Assembly (NCBI RefSeq): GCF_027943255.1
Contig: NC_072894.1
Coordinates: 77,601,601 to 77,665,600, forward strand
DNA length: 64,000 bases
Reading direction: 5' to 3'
From: Anastrepha obliqua
Taxonomy: Eukaryota; Arthropoda; Insecta; Diptera; Tephritidae
Position 1 is the stretch's first letter. Each line of letters opens with the position of its first letter. Position numbers and translations under genes: made by a program. The notes under the pieces were generated by a model. It had not been told where the DNA came from, searched no databases, and saw only the letters and a program-made list of their open reading frames with translations. Shown here piece after piece: positions 1-12,260 of this stretch.

Positions 1-1040
1 AGGTAGGAGGTAGAGAGTTAAAATGTACTACAAAGAAAATCCTCTTTAAATTCTACATGTTGGACTAGCACTGTCTTCAGAAAGTAGTTTTTTGCGTTGA
101 ATCATTCTTGGTGAATCCTGTTTACTATTCACCAGAGAGCCGTTCACCTAACAGTCGGTTTCGGTCAAGTGCAGAGGTTATCGGAAAAATAGAAGCGTGT
201 TTTCAAGGCGTCGACTAGTAATAGTTTTTTCTTAGAGAAACTAAAGAAATGGCAGAAATTTAAAAGGGGATTATGTGGTCGTTACGAATGCAAGCACTTA
301 TTGATCGACTCTTGTAAAATTCACTTGCACTTCAATGACCACGTGTAACTCTTATAAATACATATTTGAATAGATTAATGAAGATAACAAGAAATTGAAA
401 CTTAAAGAATATTATTTGTACATTATTAAGTATATCTATCTAAGTACATCTATGAGTGTGCACTCTTTATAATTTAACAATTTTCACATGACAAATGTAT
501 TTTAGTAAATGACGAATACTCAAAATGCTTGCTTATAAGAAGATCACTCGAATATTTTCTTATTAAATTTCTCTCAGAATTGGCGCAATACTACCGTCTG
601 AAAATTACAGACATTTGATATCTTGAATAGAAGAAATCACTTTAAATTGTTACGACATATATTTAATTCTTACTGAAAACTTGTTTGTACGGGTTTTCGA
701 GTTATCTAGGATACTTCATATTGAGTTGTTTGCAAATAATTCTTGAACTTAAAAGCATACGCACTTATAGTAATGTCTAAAATTTTCAGGTACGTATTTC
801 AAAACTACAATAAAAGAATTTTGTTCAACGTAGAAACATTTTTTAAGCGGTTTTTACTATTTATTCATGTAAATTTCGAAAGGAAAACTAAAAAAAAAAA
901 AACTAAAAAAATTGATACAAAATTTGTGTGCCAAAATCATCTATCCAGTAACTGTACAGTAACTTTTATCAGCTTTTCCATACAAATATTTTCAAGTTAT
1001 TATTATTATTACTAAGTTTGTATAATAACAAGTTATACAA
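1..1040. other. Left edge, AT-rich, no feature seen
   Basis: No exon, repeat family or RNA gene is convincing. The 743-1015 open stretch lacks an ATG at its start and has no protein motif. Confidence 0.4.
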
Positions 1041-1043
1041 ATA

Positions 1044-1418
1044 AAGGGTTTTTCAATAAGGGCGGGTAGATGTTGAAATGGAATAAAATGCCGTTTGCTG
1101 TGTGGCACGTAGCGCCGTCCTGCTGGAACCACATGTCAGCTAGGTCCATATGGTTCAATATGGGCCATAAGAAATTGGAAGGGCCACCACGTCTACCAAA
1201 AAATGGGCGCAATGCGCGCAACGTTTGCGTTAATGAACGCTCATTTTGATAATACAGTTTTATTTATCATTTGAACGTGCTGTTCAATCGTGTAACTTGC
1301 CATGATGATTTGGCATAAACAACTGAATAATAAACAAAAGATTTGACAGATGTCACCAAAACAAAATGGCTGCCACAGGGCGCCAAAATCGACCCGCGCC
1401 AATTGAAAAAAACCCTTT
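1044..1418 (-). mobile_element. Deleted mariner with inverted ends (rosa-like)
   Basis: AAGGGTTTTTCAATAAGGGC at the left and the inverted CGCCAATTGAAAAAAACCCT at the right form terminal repeats, flanked by TA (1042-1043, 1419-1420). The minus-strand frame holds FLWPILNHMDLADMWFQQDG, then ATCHTA, the second catalytic block of a mariner transposase. Both N- and C-terminal coding parts are gone. Confidence 0.75.
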
Positions 1419-1424
1419 ATAAGG

Positions 1425-2225
1425 AGGCAGCAACACTAGCAGCATCGGCCATCGGCTACATTTTTTTTTTCAAGTTATTTTCCAGCCTATTACAAGTTGA
1501 AAGAAAAGAATACATTTTTAGCTCATAAAATAAAATTCAACTTAATGTGATATTTTGACTTTTATTTTTTTCAATCTGAAATGAAAGTCACTTTATGAAA
1601 TCTTTTTTCTGCTTTTCGTAACAGTTATCTTGGACTTTTGTTTTACTGTCCCAAAATAAAGAAAATGTAAGAAGTTTATTTATTAAAATAAAACCTAAAA
1701 ATTAAATTAATTTTTTTAAGATAATCGTTTTAATAAGAGCTCATAATTTTAAGCTAATAATGGGGCATGACCATGCTGTCCTCGAGTTGGACGTATGTAT
1801 GTATCAATGCGTTGGAATTTAAAATAAATGTTGGAGAAGTTCATGATATATAATTAAGGAAAAGTAACAAATTTTATAAATTTGCCAAAAGCTATTTTTA
1901 TTGAGCAGTTATATCTGGCCGATTTTTATTTTTTTACCATATTCATTTGAAAAAAGTAATAACGGATTCTTGGTCTGGAGAGAGAAGCTTAAACTTTCTC
2001 AATTTATTACACGTTTTTGCATACAATTTTGTTTTCATCATCTCCGAATAAAGATAAAGCTGAACCCGACAAATGCTTGTCATTCACAAGTACGAGTATT
2101 CCTTCCTCTCGGCTTGACAAATATAGACGCTTCCACTTTAGCAGAACGTCCCGAATTTATATAAGGCCAAAGGCTGTCCTTTCAGCCGTATTCCCTATTG
2201 ACCATATGTACTGCTACAAAACAAA
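1425..2225. other. Spacer, no feature seen
   Basis: AT-rich. No coding or repeat element is recognised. Confidence 0.35.
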
Positions 2226-2229
2226 ACTA

Positions 2230-3735
2230 TAGTAGCGATAATTGTGCGCATTAATTCGTCCTCGCGTGGCTCGAACCAGTGCAGCCATAAAAGCTGTTCG
2301 AGAAACAATTCACAGAAATCTCCTTAGAAAGCAGAAAATCCTGTCCAGGGAAATGAATGTATGACCAGATCCAAGTCAAGACGAATTAGAGCATCTCCAC
2401 ATGAAAGCATTCCGTCGCTCAACTGGTCATCTTTTGATAACGCGTTTGTAGAATATTAGACTCGACAGATGCAAGCAGCTTCTTCGATGGCACGCAGTCA
2501 ACGGCCATGAACAAAATCTATGCTACAGACACAAAAAATGTTGTTCCAAGGGTTCAGCGTGGCCACCATCTAGCTTCCGCAACGGCTTGGTGGGGAGTGT
2601 CTTGTAAAGGCGTTACATCTCTTCATTTATGCGAAAAAGGGGTTAAAACCGGGGCAAAAGTGGACCAGGAAGATGTCTTAGAAGACGTGGTGAAGCAGTT
2701 TAGCAGTACTCTGTTCAATGGAGAGCGTTGGATCTTCCAGCAAAATTCCGCTCCTGTCTATAAAAAACCACCCAGCAGTGGTTATGGGGGGGGTAAGGGA
2801 TAAACGCTAAAAAAAACACTTTTTTCATGAATTTATTGTAGCGAAACGGTTCAAGTCAGTTTATTAAAAGTTGTTGCATATTATAAAGTAACATTTCAAG
2901 AATATTTGATAAAATTTTCATGTAAAAATATTGCAAAATGAGCGAATGAGAGCACATTTACGTAGACGTCTTTTCAAAAATACATTTTGCAGTAGTCAGC
3001 ATATCTCAGCGTAGAATCATCTGAAATCAAAAAAATCGAATAATTTAGTTAAAGTATGAGTTAAACTTCCCCCCAACGTTTATTTTGACGATTTATTTTC
3101 ATTTTCAGCCATTTGGTAGTCGTTTGAAGTAAAAAGTGATTTTTGACGAAAAAATGCCGCCATTTTGTAGGTGTAAAACCACCTTAATATAAAAAAAAAT
3201 GGCGAAAAAAACGTTGTGGGGAGGTTTTTTATATGTAAAATATGTGTGCAAAATTTCAAAAGGATCGGTTGAGTAGTTTTCAAATGCCAATGACTACGCA
3301 CTTTAAAAAAAAAGGTTCGAGAAAACCGCGTTTAAAGTTTGTAACGGACTACGCGCGCAACTGCTGCGTCTCGGCAGATGTTTGAGGCGGCTCGGCTTTA
3401 TGCTCTATAACTTAAAAAGTTTTGCTCGGATTGACTTAAAATTTTAACACGGTATTTTTGAAATGTTTTACTACAATAACATGCAAAAAAAATCGATTTT
3501 TATCCCTTACCCCCCCCCTTAAAAAACATTTCTGGGTTCATAGCCGCAGAAGATTGGCCGTCTGGAGGTCCAGATCTGAATCCATTGGGCTACAGTTTGG
3601 TGTCAGAATTGGAGAACATGGCCTGTCGCAGACCTCACAGAAATTTGGAGAGTCTCAAACAATCTTTGGTTCGAACAGCCATAGCTGAATTGTGTAAAAG
3701 CAAATGGTGGCCATTTCGAATGAAGATTTGAAATG
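2230..3735 (+). pseudogene. Tc1/mariner-type transposase relic split by a MITE
   Basis: Before the insertion: an N-terminal region near 2260-2340, VVPRVQRGHHLASATAWWGV near 2540-2600, and GERWIFQQNSAPVYKK near 2725-2765, the second catalytic block with Asp changed to Asn. After it: IAAEDWPSGGPDLNPLGYSL near 3540-3600, the third block, then ENMACRRPHRNLESLKQSL. The coding order is continuous across the insert at 2786-3518, so the MITE arrived later. Several frameshifts make it dead. Confidence 0.75.
2786..3518. mobile_element. 733-bp MITE with G/C-run ends inserted in the transposase relic
   Basis: GGGGGGGGTAAGGGATAAA begins at 2786 and its inverted form TTTATCCCTTACCCCCCCCC ends at 3518. The flanks are TTAT on the left and TTAA on the right, so a TTA or TTAA target is possible. 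The interior shares CATCTGAAATCAAAAAAA and TTTCAAAAGGATCGGT with the fold-back at 47533-48720. No coding frame. Confidence 0.8.
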
Positions 3736-3739
3736 ATTT

Positions 3740-4915
3740 TTGTTTTTTAATATTTACATGATTAAATAAAACTAACTTCATTAAAAAAGAAAAATTATAC
3801 TCCAATAAACCAAAAACGATTTAAGAGTCAAAACATAAGAGATAAGAGCCGAAATTCTTGAAAAAACCACAAAAAATGGGTTAACAGAGTGGGCTAGCCA
3901 TGTAAGTTAATTGAGTAAAACTGTTTAATAAAAGGTTTTCCTTTTTCCTGTAAAAAAAATTACAGAATATTTATAGCCGACTTAAATTAAATTATAAACG
4001 CTGGTTCACCCTGTACTAACCGAATTCCAATCTTTAATGCACCAGTGTTCAAATAATCCGTCTGTGCAGTTTGGAAAAAGTGCTTTCGAAAAAAACATTT
4101 AAACAATTTTTCAAGCAGTTTCGAGGAACTGCGCAAAATCAAGGATTGAAAGGAAATGTTATATTTTATACCCAACTGGATATTATTTTTGTTTGCACTT
4201 TTATTTAAATCAACTATAAAAATTTTTTTTCCGAAATCTAGAGTGATGTTTAGCCCTGGATATCACAGAATTTTATTATATATGGAGAACTAGCTTTTGC
4301 AAGGCTAAGGATCCGTCTTTAAATATCTAGTGAAATAATTTTTTTTGTTAGTTTATTGTCGGCAAAATTTCAACCAATTACTCTCTCCATTCGGCGCTCA
4401 TTTTCAATACTTTTACATAAATGCTTTATTTTGTTGGTTGTTGTTGTAAAAACGCACGTGGAAAATCACATGCTTAGTCATACGCGCACCGGTTAGATAA
4501 AAATAAATTTGGCATTTTGAACAAGTGCGCCTTGCTCTCCGCTCAATTTCAATTAAATAATGAATTGCTCAAATCTACATACATACACTATGTAAGAATT
4601 GTATGTTCCCCTGCGCTTTGTATATATTTTTAAGATCTATTTTGATCACCAACATTTTTTATACGTACATACATACGTACGTACATATTTGAAAATTCAC
4701 GGACGACACTGCTTTTTGGACTTTGATAATGCTTTGCTATTCGATTAGATTAGATGGTAGTTTCATAAGAGGATATTTTTAGGTACACACAAGCAGCATT
4801 GTGATGTTAGGTCAAGAAATTAACTTATCTCTCATATAGTAAAAATCATTGTGTGCTACCCATGTTTGTCCGATATGATACATCAATATAATAGGCCTCT
4901 TCTTTTCGCTAGCAA
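3740..4915. other. Spacer, no feature seen
   Basis: AT-rich with short TACATACG repeats near 4660-4690. Nothing recognised. Confidence 0.35.
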
Positions 4916-4920
4916 GTGGC

Positions 4921-5008
4921 GGATAGATGAAGCAATTGGTGTAAATGAATTGAATATTGGCAACGGATAGATGAAGCAACTGGTGTACATGAATTGAATA
5001 TTGGCAAC
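4921..5008. repeat. 44-bp tandem duplication
   Basis: GGATAGATGAAGCAATTGGT and the following 24 bases at 4921-4964 are repeated at 4965-5008 with two substitutions. Confidence 0.9.
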
Positions 5009-5241
5009 GCGGGATTGGGCTGCTTTAATTGCATCTGTCTGTAAGTAATACCAGTCTAATGAGCTATAGCCATACTCGCTAGCGGTGAATCTTACTCGAT
5101 AACTTTGTTTTTGTTTTAGCAATCAAATTTTTCGTCAAGTTAATCGAGCATAGATATAGCGAGCGGGGAAATGGCGAATAGAAGCGGCCTATTATATTTT
5201 TTGCTTAGCAACTTTATGTATTTGTCTATCCCTTAAAACAC

Positions 5242-5980
5242 TTAAGGTACTTGACCACCTTATAAGTTTCAAAAAATTAAATTTTTTTTTTTACATTTTT
5301 TCAATCCTTATACTTTTAAAAATCATCACCTGAAACTGTTTTTTTAAATTCGAATTCTAACAAAGTGAAATCAGTGAAAATGTGCAGGCGCATCCTGCAC
5401 TCATTACTTGCAAGTTTTAACTTTAAACGCGTTTTTCCAGAAATTACTTTTTTTCGAATGGCGGACACTTTATCTCCGAAACTGCTTAGCCGATGTTAAT
5501 GATTTTGGTCTTGTTTTATTTGTTAAGATGTTTTGTATGTCAATTTACCACATTTTGCAAAAAAAAAGTTAATAAAGTATTGCTTTTTAAGCATAACATT
5601 GTGAAAAACAGGGGTGTTTTCTTAACTTTTTTTCAAACATCCGCCATTTTTTTATTATTTTTTTTTTGTCAGTTTGTGGTAAATTCTCACGCAAGGAACC
5701 TTCCTTTTGAAAACTTTGTTTCTCTCTTTTGTTTTAGAATTACCATTTCTAAGATTAACTGTCCGCCGCAAGACATGATTTTCTTCAGGCCTTGACTTTG
5801 GCGCCTCCTGGATATATGTTAAAAAAAGAAATTTTAATAAATCAATTTTTTTTTGTATTATATAAGCTCTAAATAAAAATTAAAAAAAAAAATTTATTTT
5901 AATATATTATACAGAACATGAAAAAAAAATTATTGAATATGTTGTACTTTTTAGCTTTCCAAGGTGGTCAAGTACCTTAA
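5242..5980. mobile_element. 739-bp MITE with perfect 20-bp ends at TTAA
   Basis: TTAAGGTACTTGACCACCTT at 5242-5261 is the exact reverse complement of 5961-5980. Taking TTAA as target duplication, the element proper starts GGTACTTGACC. TTAA targets are typical of piggyBac. No coding frame is present. Internal AT-runs resemble the other large MITEs, though I see no clear shared block. Confidence 0.8.
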
Positions 5981-5984
5981 AGAT

Positions 5985-6490
5985 TTCAGGATCAGATTAC
6001 GACATGAGAAAAGGTACTGTTGAGCAAAGCTGGTCGATAAATTCACTTGCGCATTATTGGAGATCTCTAATAAATACTATAATACCCGCTAAGGTTGCGA
6101 ATTGAGAGTTTATCTGCTTAAAAAATCCTAAGAATCGTTTTTTATCTAATGTCAACCAAATGGACATCTTCTTCCTTCTTCTTGCCTTTTATATTTTACG
6201 CCTTTGCAACATTGTGTGAGCTGTAATTCAAAATTGTATGTAAAAGTTTGGTATTTTTAGCATAAATTTACAAATAATGTTTTCTTTTACGTGCTTTATT
6301 TGTTATTTTTAAGTTAGTTGAAAAATTCATCTTACCTAAAAGATGGATTAACTTGTGACAATTTCCCAGCGATGATTTGTTATGATTTTTGATGTGGATT
6401 ATCAGGACAGTAGTGATTGATGTATTGATCAACTTATTTTGGCGGTGAAGCACATATTTTGCCACTGTGAAACGCGGGTACAACAAGTTC
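5985..6490. other. Spacer, no feature seen
   Basis: AT-rich with no repeat family or coding frame recognised. Confidence 0.35.
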
Positions 6491-6494
6491 CAAT

Positions 6495-7160
6495 GTGGCC
6501 GTTGATCCTTGCACGGTTATTGTATTAAACCCAATCGATGCTGTGCGTCTATTGATAACACAAGATTATTATGTGGCATATCGTGAGATACAGTCATCCT
6601 TGGGCATTATTGGGACCAGCATACGTTTAATATTTCATGAATATGTGGTGGTCAAGAATTTTTTTTCTTATTGGATACCCCCTAATTTGACAATTGCCCA
6701 AAAAAGGACACGTGTCACTTGGTTTAAAGAAATGTTGAAGACATTCAGCCGCGGTAATTCAAGGCATGTTATGACCTCGTAACAGGTGACGAATGTTTGA
6801 AATCGACTGTATGGATATTCCGAGACGAGCTCAATCCAACTATAGTTGCTCGCGGAAGAAACACCTCAAAGCAAATGGTCGCCTGTTGCGACCAAAATTA
6901 TGCAAGCTTTCAGGCATCAGCTCATGAAAGGGAGGTTTTGAGTACTCAAAATATGGAATTAATGGGTCATCCACCTTATAGTCCTGATTTGACATCTACT
7001 GCTTTCTTTTTCTTCCCGAAAATCAAAAATACCAAACGAGGTCAACGTTTTTCAATGCCTGAAGAAACTTTTAAACAGTTCGTTTTGGAGGTATCCTTCT
7101 CTTAGTGGCAAAAGTGCTTTGAAAATGGGTTCAGGCGAATTCAAGGAGAATAATTTGAAA
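6495..7160 (+). pseudogene. Mariner transposase relic
   Basis: Readable pieces: TIAQKRTRVTWFKEMLKTF near 6695-6755, TSKQMVACC near 6865, and MGHPPYSPDLTSTAFFFFPK at 6960-7025, the third catalytic block with Asp lost, then RGQRFSMPEETFKQF. The first catalytic TGDE is near 6783. Stops at 6781 and a shift near 6905 break it. Terminal repeats were not found. Confidence 0.75.
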
Positions 7161-7164
7161 AACA

Positions 7165-7877
7165 AAAAAACCATTTTCATTATTATTTTACAGTGTTTTC
7201 ATTATTGGACCCAAATATAAAGGCAACCCTCGTTTCTCCTTACAGCGACAATATGTAACCTGCGCTTTATCAGGTATACTTGGTTTCGTTAGCATAATAT
7301 AAAATTTTTAGCTACATTTATAGATTGTATTTTAATGAGATTTGACGAGGAGTTTAAAAAGCTCGACTAAGACGACATGTAGGTACATACATATACGTCA
7401 ACCAAGCAGTTTAAATGTCGGCCTACCGTCAGTATAGTTCATAAAATTACGCATATGGGAGGCCAAGCGACTCTTAACTTCTTAAGTGTTTAAGTGGAAC
7501 ACACTGGATATAGCCAAGGTTATGCTGATTTACATTTACAATGATAGCTTTGTGAGATGCTGTGTTATTATGATGCAGTAACCATGCTTTTTTCCACAAA
7601 TTTGATCTTCTACGACGAATTTGCTCTCTTGTTTTTTTTTTTATAAAGCATTGGGTATAATTGTTTACCTAGCTTACGTAGTGCATTTTTTATATGGGAA
7701 TTTAATCGTAATTTTTAAGCATTGGGGTATGGTAAATATCAAATAAAAATGAATAAAGAGTGCGACCAGCATCAAAAATCTTTGTTTTTTTGTTTTCTGG
7801 GCCACTCCCATGCATACCTATATCCTTCAAATTAGTTCAATTACATGTGACTTTATTGTTTTTATTTTTTTTTGCAG
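7165..7877 (+). other. Sequence upstream of the first visible cueball exon
   Basis: Intron or promoter sequence ending with the polypyrimidine tract and TTTGCAG before 7878. I could not find an exon with a signal peptide here. Confidence 0.4.
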
Positions 7878-10800
7878 ATTTTGCTGTCACAACACCATCA
7901 AAAATAATTTTTTACGATGAGCATTGGAGCGAGGTCACTTCATCCGCTCATAAGTTTCAGCATCTCGGCGCACTTACATTTGACGAAGCCGAAGAAAAGG
8001 TATATTTCACCGATGAACAGCACCACAATGTCAGTATTTTCTCTCTAACGATACCCAAAGACTATGAAGATCCGCATTTAATAGAGAAAATGGTGCAGCG
8101 CACAAAGAATGAAGCAATTCGTTCAATTGCATACGATCCACTCGATCGTAAACTCTATTGGAGTGATATATTAAATAAGAAAATATTGATGGTATCTGTT
8201 GATGCTAATGATTCTACTACACCAAATGTGTTTATCGATTTCACACAGGAAGATACACTGCCCGATGGCATAGCTATAGACTTTTGTCGTCGTTTACTTT
8301 ACTGGACCAATTCTAATTTTTCCAATTCTAGTATTGAACGTATTGGTTTAGATGGAAAAAATCGTAAGCTGATTGTACGTGGAAATATGTTTGCGCCACA
8401 TGGTATTATCGTAGATCAATTGACAGATCGCATTTATTATGTGGTAGCTCAGCAGGGTATTCATTTCTCTGTGGAGAGTGCGAATTTAGATGGCAGCGAC
8501 CGGAAAGTTATAATGAAAGGACTCAATAATGAACCTTTTAGTTTGGCTGTAACAAAGAATGCGATCTTCTGGACCGATCACACAAATCGTGCCATCTGGG
8601 GTCATGCGAAATTTGCCAATGACACTGAGTCGATAGAATTAGATGCAGGGGAGCAAGAAGAAGACGATGGTGATGGTGTTTACGAACAGAAAGCGGGTGC
8701 ACGTATGGTCCTGCAATTTGATGACAAACCACGCGGAATAGTGGCGCGTGTACACTATCTCACCAATTCTCTAAATGATCAGCACTGTCACGAAGTGCTT
8801 TCGAGCATTAAAAATCGTGTGCTTACAAAATCAAATGATAGCGTGTTGGATGTGCATATGAATTTCTTACGTAAGAATTATTGCCTAAATGGCGGCGAGT
8901 TCGTTCCTCAAACTACTAGATGCATTTGCAAGATCGGTTTTAAAGGCGCACGTTGTGAGACCAACGAGTGCCTTAACTACTGTATGCACGGCACATGCGT
9001 TATTTCTTCATTGGGCTTACCAACGTGCGAATGCCCGCATAGCTTCTATGGCAGCCGTTGTCAGGAGCGCAAGTGTGCCGGTCATTGTTTGAATGATGGA
9101 CGTTGTGTTATTGAGGATTCAGGCGAACCGAGTTGTGAATGCAAAGACAACTTTGGCGGTGCGCGATGTGAGCATAATTCCACAGAAATTTGTGCGCTTT
9201 ATTGCAAAATTTTAAAACTGGACGCAGATGCTTATGTACCTTTCGGCTGTCATGACATGTGAGTATCATAAAATATTATTGCACATTGAATTTTATTGTT
9301 TTTTGAAATATAGTTGCGAAGAACTAGCACAGCAAAGCGATTATGGTGCCGAGACATATGCCATTCCGAAATATCCCCATTTGGAGATGTGTGAGCAAGT
9401 GAATCCATGGAGCAACACCGTAATAATTGTGATCGTTTGCGGAGTTGTTGCGTCCCTGGGATTGATGGTTTTAATGGTGCATGGGTTACGTCGTTTCTAT
9501 AAACCAGCACGCCCACGCATAAAGAAGACGTTTGTGGTGCGCAAGCAAGCTGCCAGATCAACAGATACGCCACTAACTAATCGCCCCGTTGCTACTGAAC
9601 AATGTGAAATTACAATAGAGAATTGCTGCAACATGAATATTTGTGACACAGTAAGTTATAGACATTTTACAGTCCATGTCATTTGAAGCGAAATACGATT
9701 TAATAACAGTGAACTCTTGACAAAATAACCAAATCAGTTTTGAACCAATAAATTTGGGACCTCTTAGAGATTGAGAATATTTACTAAAAAAGGGGGGAAA
9801 ATCGCAACCGTATTGCTTACCCTTCATTATATACTCGCATTTTATATAGAGTACTTGCTTTTTTATATGTACTTAAAAATTCACACCTTTTGCTCCTCAT
9901 TAGGTCCAATATACGAGTATAAAGGCATGTGTTGACAACAAACAGTAGTCTGTCAACAGTCCTACCAGAAATCCCGAGTTTAAGAGATAGTGAAAAGTTA
10001 GTAAGCTTACTGCTGTAAGACTTGTCCTTTGATTTATAAATCTTGTAGTCATGCCTTGTCCGCTTGTCGACACATTTGCATCGTTTGATCATTTGTAAAG
10101 GGCCCGGCATATATTCCATGAATGCGTGTAGTAGTCTTAAGTTACCTCTAATCGTATTACCTCCTATACCTGTATGCCCCGAAATCTAATTTATTTACAT
10201 ATTCGTTATTGGGATATCCATCTACTATAAATGTTATTTTCTGGTACTACTGCCTTTTATACTGCTAAGTTTTCTGCTTGGAGATGAGTGAAGTGATCGG
10301 ACAGCTTGAAAATTTAGAGCAGTATACCACGACTCCCACCTATGCCTCTTCTTGGAGTCATTTGTGCATATGTTGCTACCCTCATACTCTTAGGCCATCC
10401 ATCTATTTACCTTTGACGCCATAAAACAAGAAGCCTTTAAAGCTCAGGCCCGACTCCACGTGCTGGACTTGTTAGGGTTAATGATTGCCTTTATATTTCT
10501 GTGAGATAATCAATTGAGCGAAGGAAAGCTTCTGCCAGACCAGACATATGCTCATTTCACACGTACATATTTACGCACCTGTTCAGATGGCAAACAAGCA
10601 ACCTAAGCGGAGGCTGTGTTAACTTTTTCCGTATATCACCAACACAATCTCAGTTTTTTCGTAAACAAACTGCTGTCATGAGCCCGGTTACGGCGGCCAA
10701 TCAGCTGATTGCTTCTAAATCGCCAGTTAGCGGTCTGAAATCTTTTCACCATGCGAAGGTACCTCTTATGACATTAAACACCTATTCATATGCCCATTTA

Positions 10801-11475
10801 AACGCACTCATCTAACACCATCTCCCTTTGGTCTCACTTTGTTAAACTGCCCTTTTCCTGGGTCTACCGTTAGATTTGGCTAATGACGGCGGCTGATGGT
10901 TTCGCCGTTTTAAGTAGGGATCTATTAGCTAATACAACAACATCAACAAGCGAATTATTTCTCAACTTTCCAGCTTGAATTCTACAGGACCTCCACCGGC
11001 GAATTTAAGCATTTATTCGAGATTAACTTTAATTCGAAACTATGAAATTATACTGTTTGCTTTTTTTCGGACTTTCGTTGCTTGTTCGTATTTAGTTGTT
11101 TTAGCTGCTACAAAGAACTACTTAAATCTAAGAGAATATGAGTTTTAAACTACATTTAAATTTATGAGCCCATTTCCATCGGGGAAACCATCCAATGTCT
11201 ACCTATATGGGAAACCGTGAAAATTAATGCCTAAGTTCATCTTTTAATTTAACTGGCCCACTTACCTAACTTTTTATTTGCTTGACTTGTTTTACCAAAA
11301 GTACGGAAATTTGTAAATGCTTTGAAATTTCAGTTTATTGAAACCTAAATTAATTTGAATATATTTACAGCCATGCTTCGATTCAAAACTACTCGAAAAA
11401 ACTCTTTCATGCAACTCCAAAGTCAAGGAGGATAAGAAAATGCTAATAAATAGCATGGACGATGAACTTTACTAA
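7878..11475 (+). CDS. cue: Cueball: LDL-receptor YWTD / EGF membrane protein (first exon not found)
   Basis: Single-pass membrane protein. In Drosophila, cueball is reported to act in germ-line development and fertility. Coding exons seen: 7878-9258 (acceptor TTTGCAG before it), 9314-9650 and 11371-11475, ending in TAA. The junctions join in frame: AT|T gives Ile in CHDICEE, and the last intron is phase 0. Exon 7878-9258 holds YWTD-type beta-propeller repeats (YFTDE near 8002, LYWSD near 8153, LYWTN near 8295, FWTDH near 8569), then three cysteine-rich EGF-like units at about 8872-9176. Exon 9314-9650 encodes a hydrophobic span ([20 protein letters not shown]) followed by a basic stop-transfer. 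The last exon encodes a short acidic tail ending MDDELY. The signal peptide must come from an upstream exon that I could not locate. Reading on upstream from 7878 to a GTG at 7760 is intronic. A likely polyadenylation signal AATAAA is at 12132. I am confident of the identity from the domain order and the tail. Confidence 0.9.
9651..11370 (+). other. Last intron of cueball, containing a LINE tail
   Basis: The donor is GTAAGT at 9651 and the acceptor TTTACAG ends at 11370. No coding exon is apparent inside. The only recognisable content is a LINE 3' tail at about 10795-10948. The remainder is AT-rich sequence without a supported feature. Confidence 0.75.
10795..10948 (+). mobile_element. LINE 3' tail (Jockey/R1-like), truncated
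   Basis: The stretch reads like the C-terminal end of a non-LTR retrotransposon: it resembles the segment at about 19630-19757 (CACTCATCTAACACC, then CCTGGGTCTACCGTTAGA) and ends in CAACAA-type repeats. It is a 5'-truncated insertion in the cueball intron with no intact reading frame. Confidence 0.6.
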
Positions 11476-12260
11476 TGAAGCATTGAAAAGCGTGCAATCG
11501 AAGGATTCACTTGCGATGCGGATACAGTACGCGCAGTCAGGGACTGGCATACTTCCTCTGCGCGCAACAAATGGAGAACATCTACAAGAGGCCTTATACA
11601 ACGACATTACAAAAAGATCATGCAAATGTAGAAGAAGAGTTTGAATGACGAGGAGTAAGAGAGAAATGGAGCAGAGTGTCTGACGCCACGGACAAAATGT
11701 ATTTAGCACAAGTTCCTCGTTCGTAGCAACAGACCACACAAGTTCAACAAAGGACAAGCTTTAAAGTAGTACTACATACACTCAGAAAAAGTCACAAATA
11801 GTAAAATTCATGTACTTATTATTATTTTTTATTTACGTATGTGTATACCGACATACATATGTACATATTATATTATTTTCTTCATTTATTGACGTACTTC
11901 ATTGAAATTTCTTGTTTGTTTTAATTATAGTTCAGATTATCAAATATGCACTGCTAAAGTACTAATTCCTTTTAGTTGAATTTAAATCTATGAATTATTT
12001 ATTACTGAAGTTATGTACAATTATCATTTGAGGTTCAAAGAAATTATTGCTAAAGAGAAAATATCAAATAAGGCTGTATAAACACGTTGAAAAAGTGTTG
12101 TAAACTTATATACTTAATTTAAATATACTTAAATAAAAGAAATTGCAGCCAAGTAAATAACAAAAAAAAAAAATTGGTTGTAATAGCGGTTCATGCAAAT
12201 TACATGTTCCCTGTTGTTTCAAATTCGAGGAAGTATTATAAGTTAGTAAAAAAATCAGAG
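11476..12260 (+). other. Cueball 3' UTR and downstream spacer
   Basis: Noncoding sequence follows the TAA at 11473-11475. AATAAA at 12132-12137 is a plausible polyadenylation signal, giving a 3' UTR of roughly 0.65-0.7 kb. The UTR contains a short open stretch at 11462-11644 without recognisable similarity, which I do not call a gene. Confidence 0.5.

Noticed and set aside
7760..7877. N-terminal extension of cueball starting at a GTG
   Set aside because: The hydrophobic translation comes from a T-rich polypyrimidine tract ending in TTTGCAG. It is intron sequence, and there is no ATG.
11462..11644. Small gene after cueball
   Set aside because: It overlaps the end of the cueball CDS and lies in its 3' UTR, without motifs.
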